From Vairimorpha ceranae (taxonomy: Eukaryota > Microsporidia > Nosematidae), in contig NW_020169305.1 in assembly GCF_000988165.1 (NCBI RefSeq), positions 27,784 to 91,783 of the forward strand: DNA of 64,000 bases. The letters are read 5' to 3'. Positions 49,379 to 59,389 of this stretch are shown piece after piece. How positions within the stretch are numbered: position 1 is the stretch's first letter; each line of letters starts with the position of its first letter. The notes beneath the pieces are model-generated. The model was given only the letters and a program-made list of their open reading frames with translations, made no database searches and had not been told where the DNA came from. The translations under genes were made by a program, and so were the position numbers.

Positions 49379-49903
49379 TTAAAATGATTGGCTTTCTGTT
49401 GATGTTGATTGTTGAATTTCCATTGATGTTGAACTTTGAATTTCCATTGATGTCGATGATTGGTCTTGTATATACATTGTTTGATTGAGCGATACGGTTG
49501 TCATATTTTCGTTTAATAATATATCTGTTCTTGAGTTATTTTGCATTTTGAAAATTAAAAAGAATGATACTAGACCTATAATAACCACTAATACAATACA
49601 TAATATGACTATACAACATGTACTATATTTCTTCCGTGAATTTCGTATGGCTGGTTGCTCTGCAGTTCCTTCCTCTAATCCGGCCTGGTTTAAATTTTCA
49701 TTTCTACAATAACGACTAAACGTAACCTTTTTAATTGAAGAAGAAGTTTCTGATGTTGATGCATTTGCTGTTAAAATAAAATCACTGTAGTAGTAAGGCA
49801 CTAAGAGCACAAAATATTTAACAAAAATTGTAAAACAGTATCCAATAAAAAACAAAATAAAAGCACCTCTATTCTCAAGTATGTTTGATAGACAGCTTTT
49901 CAT
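49379..49903 (-). CDS. Two-TM membrane protein with Ser/Thr repeat tail (174 aa)
   Basis: TM1 is at about 13-38 and TM2 at about 93-117 (CCIVILCIVLVVIIGLVSFF). A polar loop lies between them with YCRNENLNQAGLEEGTAEQP. The C-terminal tail carries NMTT and NQT sequons and an in-frame repeat (SSTSMEIQ, SSTSMEIQ, QSTSTESQ), mirrored in the DNA at about 49385-49460. The start has the housekeeping-type signal GACCCTAAATATG. The Ser/Thr-rich tail suggests an extracytoplasmic, glycosylated end. Unknown function. Confidence 0.75.
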   Translation of the reverse strand: MKSCLSNILENRGAFILFFIGYCFTIFVKYFVLLVPYYYSDFILTANASTSETSSSIKKVTFSRYCRNENLNQAGLEEGTAEQPAIRNSRKKYSTCCIVILCIVLVVIIGLVSFFLIFKMQNNSRTDILLNENMTTVSLNQTMYIQDQSSTSMEIQSSTSMEIQQSTSTESQSF

Positions 49904-50470
49904 ATTTAGGGTCTTTTAAAAAATTATTTATATACTTTAAATAAATAAATTTAAAGTAAAAAACAAAAGAAAATAAAAGTAAAAATAAAAAATACGCGTA
50001 TCAATATTTTAAGATAAGAATAAAAATAAAAGAATTTTTTCTTAAAATAATTACAAATAAATAAAAATATTTTAAATATTAAAGTTGTAAATAGTCATGT
50101 TCGTTTATATTATTCACACTATTTGTTTTATTAAATAAATAAAAATATTTTAAAAAAGTTGATTGTAGATCTTATTTCTAAAAATCTTTTTTTGAAAAAG
50201 TTGCTTATAAAACTAAATTAGTGTTTTTTGCTAACATATTTTTAATTTTTAAAAAGTTTTATAAAAAATACTTTAAAAATATCAAATTTATATAATGAAA
50301 ATATATAATTTAAAGACCAGCGTAGCATTAAAATTGTTTAAAAAATAAAGAACTTTTTTAAGAGATCTCTATTTATGTATTAACTTTAAATTTTAAAAGT
50401 TTTAGTTGATTAAAAAATTTAATCTTTTTAGTGTATGGCTTAATTTATTCATGATTTGTAAATTGTAAAT
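49904..50470. other. AT-rich spacer
   Basis: Long A/T runs only. The CCC motif of the two-TM gene lies at 49909-49911 (minus strand). Confidence 0.6.
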
Positions 50471-50808
50471 ATGGAAACACAAAATATCTTGCTTTTTAAG
50501 TCAAAAAAATTTCTGTTGCAACCAAGTAAATCATTTATTACTTTGTGTAGAACGCTGAAAGATAATTGTATAAATTTTACACAGTGAGAAAAGTAGTGGG
50601 TGAAATTTTACTTCTTGTGTTAAATTGTCAGCTTAGAGATTATAATTGGACAAAAAGTATTATAAAATTGCAGATATTAGAAATCTCCGGTTTTATATGT
50701 AAAATAACCACATCGCTGAGCCAAAAAGTTGCAAAGAAAGTTTATGATTTATCCAAAAAACTGGAGAATAAAATAGATAAAATAATTTTAAAAATATTTT
50801 TAAATTAG
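50471..50808 (+). pseudogene. Frameshifted small gene of unknown identity
   Basis: An ATG at 50471 opens METQNILLFKSKKFLLQPSK and runs 38 codons to a stop. A second frame continues from about 50566 with protein-like composition (VRKVVGEILLLVLNCQLRD, then an amphipathic Lys-rich helix ending KIFLN) but has no ATG of its own. One frameshift near 50560-50585 would join them into about 110 residues. It could equally be a sequencing error. It lies just upstream of the ISXO2 remnant that is on the opposite strand. Confidence 0.4.
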
Positions 50809-50884
50809 TTTTAGAGAAAATGTTATATTTCTAAACATTTTTAATATATTATAAAAACCATCCTTATCGTCCTGTTATCGCTAT

Positions 50885-51720
50885 TAAAATGTTTCTTCTA
50901 ATTCAATGCCAAGTATTAAGAAACAAATTAATTATTCCTTTATTTATGTCACTGTGTTTTTGAAAAGCATACTTAAAATCAGACCACATGTTTTCGATTT
51001 GGTTTGTATATACTCTGAGAGTATTTATAAACTCAACCGAATGGTTTACCACTTTATGGCAAGATTTAAATATAGCTACAGTACTGGGGTAGGAAGGATA
51101 ACCATCAGTAATAATGATAGATCCAAGTACAATATTTTCTTCAAATATGTTAAATATAGTGGGTACTTTTCTGTTTAAAATAAGTTTTAAAACAAAATTC
51201 TAAAATTTCCTTCTTCTATACTTATTACTAACCATACTATATTAGTTTGTTGTCTAAAGTATTATTTAGGTTATGTACAACTCTTTATTGCAGTTATAGA
51301 TTCGTTAAATTGTATTCTAATCCTTTCTCCAACTATTTTGATTGTTTTTTGTTCTTGTTCAGATATTACATACAAAACCAAGTCTTTATTTTGCTATTTT
51401 CCGAACAATCACAGAAATCAATGGGCTAAACTAGAGTAAATCAAATACTCAGCAATACATCCCCTTAAAATTTTTTCATTTTCATTAGCAAGAATGGCGA
51501 TTTTAAACTTCTTTATTAGCATTGCATATCGATCCGTGTGCCTTAAAAGAGTATCAGTATGCATGTTCGTCTATATAAGTATCAGACACTATAATTTACA
51601 TATACCATCACATTTCACACAACTTATTATATTTTTACATTCAATTGTGTTCTAAAAAAAATTCTATAGTCTAAAAATTTTCTAGTCATATAGCGTCATA
51701 AAATTTCAAATTTAGCCTTT
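50885..51720 (-). pseudogene. ISXO2-like transposase remnant 2
   Basis: On the minus strand, in order: a zinc-ribbon-like CVKCDGIC piece (about 51600), an IQFNESI piece standing for the catalytic I-DES segment (about 51300), then EENIVLGSIIITDGYPSYPS (about 51090-51150). The DDE C-terminal block follows, HKVVNHSVEFINTLRVYTNQIENMW (about 50960-51040), which matches the family's HxxVNHSxxFV...HT-x-x-IE-x-x-W. Stops and frameshifts throughout make it dead. Confidence 0.75.
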
Positions 51721-52245
51721 GGTTGTTCCATTACATGGTCCAAAAATATTTCTTTTTTATCTTTTTTCCATTTTTCATCTTCTCTTTAAATAAATACGTA
51801 AGATTTGACTCCGAATGAACATAATTTTTGAAGAAGGTGTGGAAAAATGGTTGACCTAACGCTTATTAAAAAGTTTTGGTCCTTTTTATCCTCTTTTAAA
51901 AACCATCTTCTTCCATAGTGATTTCTCAAGGATTTAAAATATAAATGCATAGCAATAATATCCAACTCATTCAATAATATTCCGACCTCCTGACTGCAGT
52001 CTCCTCTATCGCCTCATATTTTAAATTGCTCCATGTAAGAACTTTCAATAGTATTAAAAAAATTTATTTATAATATAAATAAAGGTTATATTTGCTTTTT
52101 GGTGCTCAAAACCGATGTTATTTAAATTTTTTTTTTAACTTCTAAAATTTGATTTTTAAGAGAGAAAGCATAATTAAGACTTTGTCTCGATTATACTTTC
52201 TCTTTTAAAAATTCTTCAAAAACTTTTATAACAATTAAAATTAAT
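51721..52245. other. Spacer with weak open stretch
   Basis: A 62-codon minus ORF (51786-51974, ATG start) has mixed composition, with no family recognised. It may extend a decayed element and is not called as a gene. Confidence 0.45.
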
Positions 52246-52427
52246 CTGCTTGTGGTAAAGCTTTTATCTGGATTATGTTTATTAAATTGCCCCTGTGGGT
52301 CTACAATGTGTCTCTTGTGGAAATTCCTGCGGCTGTGTTCCTCATTGTTAGTTGTAAAATTAATTGGGGTTAGATAAAGAAATAAATTTTATACAAAAAT
52401 TTTTTAAGATGAGAATAAAATAATTAA
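52246..52427 (-). repeat. Dispersed repeat A, copy 2 (inverted)
   Basis: The reverse complement matches 391-573 along about 180 bp with scattered substitutions. It directly abuts the truncated end of ISXO2 remnant 3, so the repeat may be an insertion that cut the transposase or an element terminus. Confidence 0.75.
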
Positions 52428-52439
52428 TCTAAAAAATAT

Positions 52440-52860
52440 AACCACAGTTTTCTTTTCTCGAATTTACTTTTGTCGATCTTAACAATACTATCTTCCCCGC
52501 CAATTTTATTAATTTTTTTTAAAATAGATCAAATCTTTTAATTCTCTCAATTTAGAGCATAAATCGAAAATAGTAGCCCAATGAACATTAGATTTTGTAA
52601 CAATTAGATCAAATATAGATCCTTCTAAGCACATGTCCAAAATTTTAATATTTTTAATGATCGAAAGGTTAGTTTCTTCAAAATGGTTTCTTTATAAATT
52701 GAAGAATCTAGTTCTACAAAAAAGAACTTACAAACAATAAAGTTTATACGTTTCATTTTCTTTGTTTCGTAGCCACATTAATAACAAGTTTGTTTTCATA
52801 TAGGATTTTAACAAAATTTTCAATTTCTTAAAGGTCTTTGTCTTCCTTAAGCTTAAGCAT
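52440..52860 (-). pseudogene. ISXO2-like transposase remnant 3 (N-terminal half)
   Basis: The minus-strand reading gives the N-terminal helical region of an ISXO2-like transposase. LLLMWLRNKEN-type and RTRFFN pieces come first, then FEETNLSIIKNIKIL, SNVHWATIFDLCSKLREF and GGKIV-x-x-x-STKVNSRKENCGYIF. That last part takes the place of the I-DES and KxNxGR segment. It stops there, where repeat A begins, and the DDE C-terminal part is missing. Frameshifts are present. Confidence 0.65.
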
Positions 52861-55145
52861 TTTGGGGTTAAGAAAAATAATTTTTAATAATATCAATTTA
52901 AGCACCAAAAAGCAAAAAAATCCAATCTTAATAAATCTATTAAATAGTGTTTAGCACATTTTTTTGTTTAGAGTTCTCGAAAGTAATAAAACATCTAATA
53001 AATCTGTTTTAGCAAAATCTGAAAGTAAATATATTTTTAATAGAATTGTTAAGAAAATAACTTATAAATCAATCATCCATATCCCCATTAACCTATTATC
53101 TTTGTAAATGCGACACATATCAATTTCTAATCTTTCAAAACCGTTATATAAGAGACATTTTTTATTATTCCGTTTCTAAAAAAATTATATTTAAATTTAA
53201 TGCAAAAACCCAAGTGTTGGTAGAAAAAAGTTTATTTTATTTTTTTACCAAAGATCTTGGGAACCAAAAGATGGAAACTAATTTACAAAAATTGCAGTAT
53301 TTTGATATCTATAATGCATTAAAATTTCTGTTTTGTTATATATCCCAACAAAGAAAGCAAATTTTTGCACAATAGTAAAATCCATAGCAATGATTTGAAT
53401 TTTATTTTGTTTATAATTTTCAAACGACGAGAATGGCTATGTGTACCATTGAATGCTAAAAGATGCGCAAATTTTGTTCTACACGCAACATTACAACTTT
53501 TCATTGAACAAATTAGTAATAAACGCCATCAGTAGCTTCTCTATTATAAAAAAATTTTTAAACTACAAATAGTTTTTATATTCGATAAAATTTTCTTTTC
53601 CTGACGTCCCAGATAAAAATTAACAGAAATAATTTTTTTTTAATAAATGACATTTGGACACTAGACTAGAACTATCCTGTTAGATAATAGCAAAAAAAAC
53701 TCATATTTTTGATTCTATTTTAGAAAATATATAATGACGCCATTTTCTGTGCATTAATTAACGTCCAATTTTGACTAAATTTTTAAAGATTTGATTATTT
53801 CAAAAATGATTTAGTTACCACAAATCAGATTATTTTAATCTGCGTTTATTTTTTATAAAAAAGATTAATTCGACAAAAATATTTTAAAAAATTTCAAATA
53901 CAACCTTTCAACAAAAAAAAATAAAAATTTTGTGCTTAAGTTTATTTTTAAATTTTGATTGTAATTTAGTAATATAAAACTCCCTTAAAGATGATTTAAT
54001 ATTTAAATTGAAGCTTTAACGATGTACAACGAATTTTTTTCATATTTTAATAAACTTTTTGTTTATTCTGAAATTCTAAAATATTAATTAGTTCATCTTT
54101 ACAAGATATATGACAACTAAAGAGGCTTAAACAGAAAATATTATCATAAAAAGGCACCAAAATGTACAACAATAATTTGTTTAATAAAAGAATTATTTTT
54201 AACAATAGAAGTGAGATAAAGGAGAAAGTTGGCGACGTTAAAAGCGTTATAGGTCCTATTTTCATTCAAGCCGCAGCCCTTCAATTTACTAAAGTTTTAT
54301 TAATTACTCGTCTGCAATAAAGCATTCTTCAAATTTTTTTATTATTTTGCATAAACCTGAAAGTAAAAAAAGAACTATGCATTCTTTTAAGTTTTTTTTT
54401 TTAATACCTAGTATTAATATTTTTATAATTTTTCCTCACATACAATTTATTTCCCATTTACTGGGTAAAATAATAAGAGAAAAGCATTATTGATAATCCA
54501 TTGCAACCATAAGTAATTAAAAATGTTTTTTAACTTTAATAAACTTCTTATAAATTTTATACGTCTTTTAAAAAATGTTTGCATTTAAAAAAATTGTAAA
54601 ATATAAAATGTATTTACTTATTAATGAAATAATTACAATCCGTTTCAAATTTTTATGATAAAACAAATATTTTTACATGTTTTTTTATCTTACCCGGTTA
54701 AAATATTATAGTAACGCTTGTTGTACGTTAGCTATTTAATTTAGAGTAAAAAGTGTATAAATTTGCTAAAATTACAAATTAAAAAACATAAGATTTTTGT
54801 TTTTTTTTTACAAACACTGATATTAAATATATATTTAATTGAATGTTTATATTTGTAGGTGATATAGTAGCATTTTAATATAAAATTATGTTTAACTTTG
54901 TGATAATACTATATTTTTTATTTCTTAAACATAATATTTACATAAAATGCTTTCATGCCTATAATTATGTTTTTTAAACAACAAAGATGTTTAAAAATTA
55001 ATTCTAGTGGCTTTTAGTTAAAGCATTCTGACAATTATTGAAAAATAACTATATAATAATTTCGATTGCAAATAAATCATTTATATTTTTCTTGAGTAAA
55101 AAACGTACATTTTAACAAATTGTAGCGTAAGTCTAAGTTTGTAAA
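52861..55145. other. Gene-poor spacer
   Basis: Mostly AT-rich filler. A 52-codon plus-strand ORF at 54162-54320 is listed separately. The minus ORFs 53319-53504 and 54047-54265 have no recognisable content, and the latter overlaps the plus-strand ORF. Confidence 0.5.
54162..54320 (+). CDS. Doubtful small ORF (52 aa)
   Basis: It starts MYNNNLFNKRIIF and ends with a less AT-biased segment (EIKEKVGDVKSVIGP, then IQAAALQFTKVL) that looks more like real protein than the surroundings. No CCC motif, signal peptide or family. It could be the surviving end of a decayed gene. Confidence 0.25.
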   Translation: MYNNNLFNKRIIFNNRSEIKEKVGDVKSVIGPIFIQAAALQFTKVLLITRLQ

Positions 55146-55409
55146 TTGCAGAAAACTATTTTAATTTTTTTTTACTTTCTGCATTGTATAGTATCCTTTA
55201 CAGCGAAACCAAGAAAAGCAAATAAATTTAAAACCCTTTACCCTTATTTATGTTACACTATAATCGGTCTTAAAATCATTATTTTTAATCTAATTAAATT
55301 TAATAAAAATGAAAAAGTACTTATAAAAACATATTTATTAAAATATAATTTTTATTACAAAGCATTTTTCTTTAAAAGCTCAGTCATTACAAAGTTATGT
55401 TCAAAATAA
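55143..55409 (+). pseudogene. Signal-peptide-like ORF lacking an ATG
   Basis: The frame opens after a stop at 55134 and reads QKTILIFFYFLHCIVSFTA, a good signal-peptide shape, followed by a basic Lys/Tyr/Phe-rich segment. No ATG exists upstream of the signal. Either the start is lost (pseudogene), a spliced or missed start exists, or it is chance. Confidence 0.3.
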
Positions 55410-55696
55410 ACATCGTTGCGACCCAATTTTCATATTATTGATTTTTATTGTTAGTAATTTATTATTCATTTCACATTTCTGTCATTATCTTTTTTATTGT
55501 AGAATACTTGACTCAGAACTTTTTCTTTATCATTATAAATTTCTAAAAAATTTAATTAATATTTTTGTGATAATATATTTTTTTGATCATATTTAGGAGC
55601 GACATTTTAAATCTAATGTATCATATAAGTAGTTTAATGCTGATTGATATTGTAGATGTAAATTCTGATAAATTTTAAAATTATTTTAACGTTTAA

Positions 55697-57034
55697 ATGT
55701 TATTTTGGTTACAGGTAGTTTTTTGTTCAACTCCAATATTAGATTTTAATTTTTTAGTAGATCTAGAGAATTCATCAAACTACTTAAAAGCATTTGAAAA
55801 TAAAGGATTATGTGAAAATGTAGGTATACAACGAAAGTTTCAAGAAGCGACTAAGACAGTAGATAAATATTTAGATGAAAATCCAGTTGATTCTAATTTG
55901 CTAAATGATTTGGCAGATTTTATAGAAGAAAGTTTAAATGGCAGGTATGAAGATGTTGATTATGATTTATGTGATTTTTTGTCATCAATCAATGCAGAGA
56001 ACAATTTGATGCCACCCAGTTGCACAAGAAGTACACTTATTACTAATGTATGTAAAAACCAATGTTGTACATTAGAACAATCGATAGATGACACGACACG
56101 CTTTAAAAATTTAAACAGTAATGAAAATGATACAGCGGAACACTCTTACGTTAATACATCTTTGAATGATGATACTAATTTATTATTACATAAAAATCAA
56201 AATGATTTAATGCAAGATCAATATGCTAACTCGGAAAGTAACACTTTTTCAGAAAAAAATAATAATGTTTTGATTTCATCAAGTCAACAAACTTACAATG
56301 TCGGGAATAATAGTGTAAATGAACCAAATGATTTTCAAACAGATGCTTTATTTAATGTTGATATTTTATCTACGATTAATAACCCCGGAAGCAGTTCTTC
56401 TTTTAATAATGCTTACAGAAATGGTATTAACGTAAAAGATAAAGAGAAAAGACCGAAAACTAACAAAATATTTAATATACAAACAAATGGTAATAAAATA
56501 ACTTTGAAATCTAAAAGAAAAAAAAACACCAGCAAAGAAACTCTAAAAAGTCAATTTACAGCTAGCGAGCGCGAACTTTTTGAAAAATACAAGGAATCTG
56601 AAGGTGAATTTAGAAGATTTTTTAAACTTAAAATTAAAAATCAAATACCGCAATTTATTAAGAAACTTGAAATATCTAATCTTTCTGATGACCTTAAACA
56701 AAATTCAATTTTTGCTCTAAGAAATCTTTCAAGTTTTTTAGATACGATAAGTGCAACTAGAATTAATACGAGGAAAAAGAAAAATAAGAAAGAATTTTTA
56801 AATTCATTAAATTTAGCATATAATCAATTTAGCAAGTATGCCTTGCTGTCTCAAAAACTTTTAATTTTTAAATATATTTGTAAAAATTTGCACAGTGTTT
56901 ATGATGGCGGTTTTTGTTGTATTTCTAGTTCTGATTTTAATGAAGTTAACAGATTTATATTTTCTGTTAAAAAAAGATTTAATTCATTTTACAGTAGACT
57001 ATCAAAATTAAGAGAAATATTTGAAAAAAAATGA
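55697..57034 (+). CDS. Large secreted protein with nuclear-signal-like basic patches (445 aa)
   Basis: The N-terminus MLFWLQVVFCSTPIL is a short signal peptide. Residues 15-140 are acidic with a cysteine cluster (CTRSTLITNVCKNQCC, 109-124). Residues 140-250 are Asn/Ser-rich and disordered-looking. Basic patches follow: KDKEKRPKTNK near 249-259, LKSKRKKNTSK near 272-282 and NTRKKKNKKE near 355-364. Residues 290-445 are predicted helical. Secretion plus basic nuclear-localisation-like motifs is the profile of a host-nucleus-directed effector; this is inferred. It is the largest ORF in the sparse compartment and is intact. Confidence 0.75.
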   Translation: MLFWLQVVFCSTPILDFNFLVDLENSSNYLKAFENKGLCENVGIQRKFQEATKTVDKYLDENPVDSNLLNDLADFIEESLNGRYEDVDYDLCDFLSSINAENNLMPPSCTRSTLITNVCKNQCCTLEQSIDDTTRFKNLNSNENDTAEHSYVNTSLNDDTNLLLHKNQNDLMQDQYANSESNTFSEKNNNVLISSSQQTYNVGNNSVNEPNDFQTDALFNVDILSTINNPGSSSSFNNAYRNGINVKDKEKRPKTNKIFNIQTNGNKITLKSKRKKNTSKETLKSQFTASERELFEKYKESEGEFRRFFKLKIKNQIPQFIKKLEISNLSDDLKQNSIFALRNLSSFLDTISATRINTRKKKNKKEFLNSLNLAYNQFSKYALLSQKLLIFKYICKNLHSVYDGGFCCISSSDFNEVNRFIFSVKKRFNSFYSRLSKLREIFEKK

Positions 57035-58269
57035 TCAACATTAAAATTTTTCAAAGGTTGTTTGTACTATATTATAACACAGTTGCTCATTGCATCTATT
57101 CTTTTTTATAATTTATTTGTTTTTTAGTAAAATTAACAATAAAAAAATATTTTTCATATCTAAAAATATTTATAATGCATATAAGCATAAATTATATTTT
57201 AGTAGTAAAAAGCCGCAAAAACTTAACTCGAGTGTCGATCTTTGCAATTCATACATAGAAAAGATTCGAAAATTGAAAATATAAAATTCTGCGTTTTAAT
57301 ATTTATCCAAAATGCAAAATTCATTTTTTTATATTTTAAAAAAAGTAAATGTTATTTTTTATCTCTAACAGCGTAACGAATAAACAAAATAAAACTTCAT
57401 ACAATATTAGTTTTAAAAATCTACGCAACATTTTATAGTGCAAAAATTGATATTTTTCTTGGATGTTAGGCGTCTGGTTTCCAATAATCCGAATGAACGA
57501 ATGGAATTCTGAGATCGGGTGTTTTCGTTTCAAATCCGAAACATTTGTTTCTTAGAAAAATATAGTAGCAAGTTTAAAATACAGAGGAAGTCGTCTAAAA
57601 AGACTACCCGTTCTCTTAATAAGACTAAGCGGCCAGTTAGTGGACACGCTTCCAGCAACTATTATAAAATTTTTAAAAATTTCAAACAAGGGGGTTAGAC
57701 ATTCTACAAATATGTCAGATTCTTATACTTACTATAAAGTACCGGAAGTTTTATAACATTTAAGTCGAAAATAAACAACAAGTTTTTAAAAATAAATCTC
57801 GCAAGCCCAGCTCGCACCAGAGCTACAGCCGCATATCGCATTTTTTGTTTACAAATTTTGAACGTCGATATTCTTTACATTATAGATGGAGTCCTTATTC
57901 CAAAACCTATACTTAAACTTAAATATTCTTATACAGGAATCGAACCTGCAGATGCTTTTACATATACCAAGATAAATCCAACTGCAACACTTGCCACGTA
58001 CATTTTATTAAAATTTAAAAAAAAAATTTTACAAGTGGGGATTTGTTGAATAAAGGTAGGCTGCAAAATATTTTAAATTCTGCAATATATTTAAGAACAA
58101 AAAAATTGAATCTTTTTAAAATTCTTTATTTTAGCCCTTAATGGTATCAGTTATAAATTATAAGGAGGAATATAATGCAATAATGGCCATCCTTTTAAAG
58201 CTGCCGTTTGGAACTGATTTGAGTAGATACCAAGAATTAAGCTTTGTAAGAAATCGGAACACTTTCCTG
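57035..58269. other. Spacer leading into mobile-element cluster
   Basis: No gene called. Between about 57590 and 58060 the sequence is GC-richer and contains a tRNA-like antisense fragment (separate entry). It probably contains decayed upstream parts of the retroelement whose integrase follows. Confidence 0.5.
57930..58005 (-). pseudogene. Degenerate tRNA-like sequence
   Basis: On the minus strand a GCAGG-TTCGATT-CCTGT T-arm (57933-57949) is preceded by CAGTTGG, a D-loop-like motif, at a plausible distance. No consistent anticodon stem or 5' acceptor strand can be drawn, so this is at best a tRNA relic or tRNA-derived piece of a mobile element. Confidence 0.25.
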
Positions 58270-59120
58270 TACTAAATGACACGCTCTACTTAAATGTTAG
58301 AGAAGGACTGCACAAAAAAGTGTTCTACAAGACCCAGGTCGATATTATGGCATTAGAGATTAAATGACTTCATGATACCAATCATTACGGCCATAATAGG
58401 ATGTATGAATTATTTAAGGACTATTTCTTTACCACACCCAGAACTATTGTGAGAGATATTATTGCAATCTGTAATGCTTGTAAAACATCACAGCCTTTAA
58501 AGCAGAAAAAGCCATTTAAGCATGTTACGGCCACCTACCGCTTTGAGCACATTATGATGGACTTAATCGGCCTTAAGAGTTATAAAAAAACGTAGGTTTT
58601 TGTTGGATTCTTGATGTGGTTGATGTTAATTCAAAATTTGCAAAGGCTTATCCACACAAATCTAAAGTAACTTTGGAAGTTAGCAATGCATTAGAATCAC
58701 TTTTTCTGACTTTTGGTTTACCAACCATCTTACAATGCGACAATGGAAAGGAATTTTCTAATTCTGTGATTAACGATCTTTGTACTTGGTTTAACGTAAA
58801 ATTGATTCGTGGCAGAGTTAGACACCCGCAATTACAAAATCAAATTGAATGTTTTAAGCAAACATCAACGAGAGCCATAGCTAAACAAATGGATGCCAAA
58901 GATGAAAACGTAAAGGAAGCATGTTGGACAAAGTATATTGATCTTGTTGTATACAACTACAACATTGCTGTCCATTCTGCCACTTGTAAATTGCCACTTG
59001 AACTTTTTTATGGGCGCAAAGGGCTTAATACAGTCCTTAGTACTGAAAATGATGGTGTTATATTTTCTGATTTAGAAACAGATTCATGCAAAGAAAAAAA
59101 AATAATAAAGAAGTTGTAAG
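58270..59120 (+). pseudogene. Retroelement-type integrase, frameshifted
   Basis: An integrase zinc-binding domain (HDTNHYGHNRMYELFKDYFF...CNACK, about 58373-58490) is followed, after a frameshift near 58595, by the catalytic core. The core reads WILDVVDVNSKFAKAYP (first D), LQCDNGKEFS (second D) and HPQLQNQIECFKQ (E), then a C-terminal YNIAVHSATCKLPLELFYGRK. The D,D-35-E triad is intact, but one in-frame stop just before the zinc domain and the frameshift break it. It resembles Ty3/gypsy-type or KRBA2-like integrases common in Nosema-type genomes. No reverse transcriptase was seen nearby. Confidence 0.8.
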
Positions 59121-59238
59121 TGAAGTTGAAGTAGTTATATGTGCTAAGTATCTTGCAAGAATTGATAAAAGGCAATTTATAATTCTGTGTATAACTTTAA
59201 TGTAAGCGAATATGTTTTTCTAAAAAAAGACTTTGATG

Positions 59239-59266
59239 CCAACCAACCAAACAAACAAACAAACGC
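59239..59266 (+). repeat. Simple CCAA/ACAA repeat
   Basis: CCAACCAACCAAACAAACAAACAAACG, a short microsatellite in the spacer between the integrase relic and the piggyBac left end. Confidence 0.8.
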
Positions 59267-59389
59267 TTAAAATTTGACCCATTTTTTCATCCTGCAGCTA
59301 TAATAAAAAATTCTCTGAGAATCGACTACTAATTGATCATGGAGATAGAACTGAGATAGCATCTATAGCCAACGTAATAAAAAGAACAA

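Noticed and set aside
57930..58005. Functional tRNA on the minus strand
   Set aside because: T-arm and D-loop letters fit, but no anticodon stem or matching acceptor strand exists. It is kept only as a degenerate tRNA-like entry.
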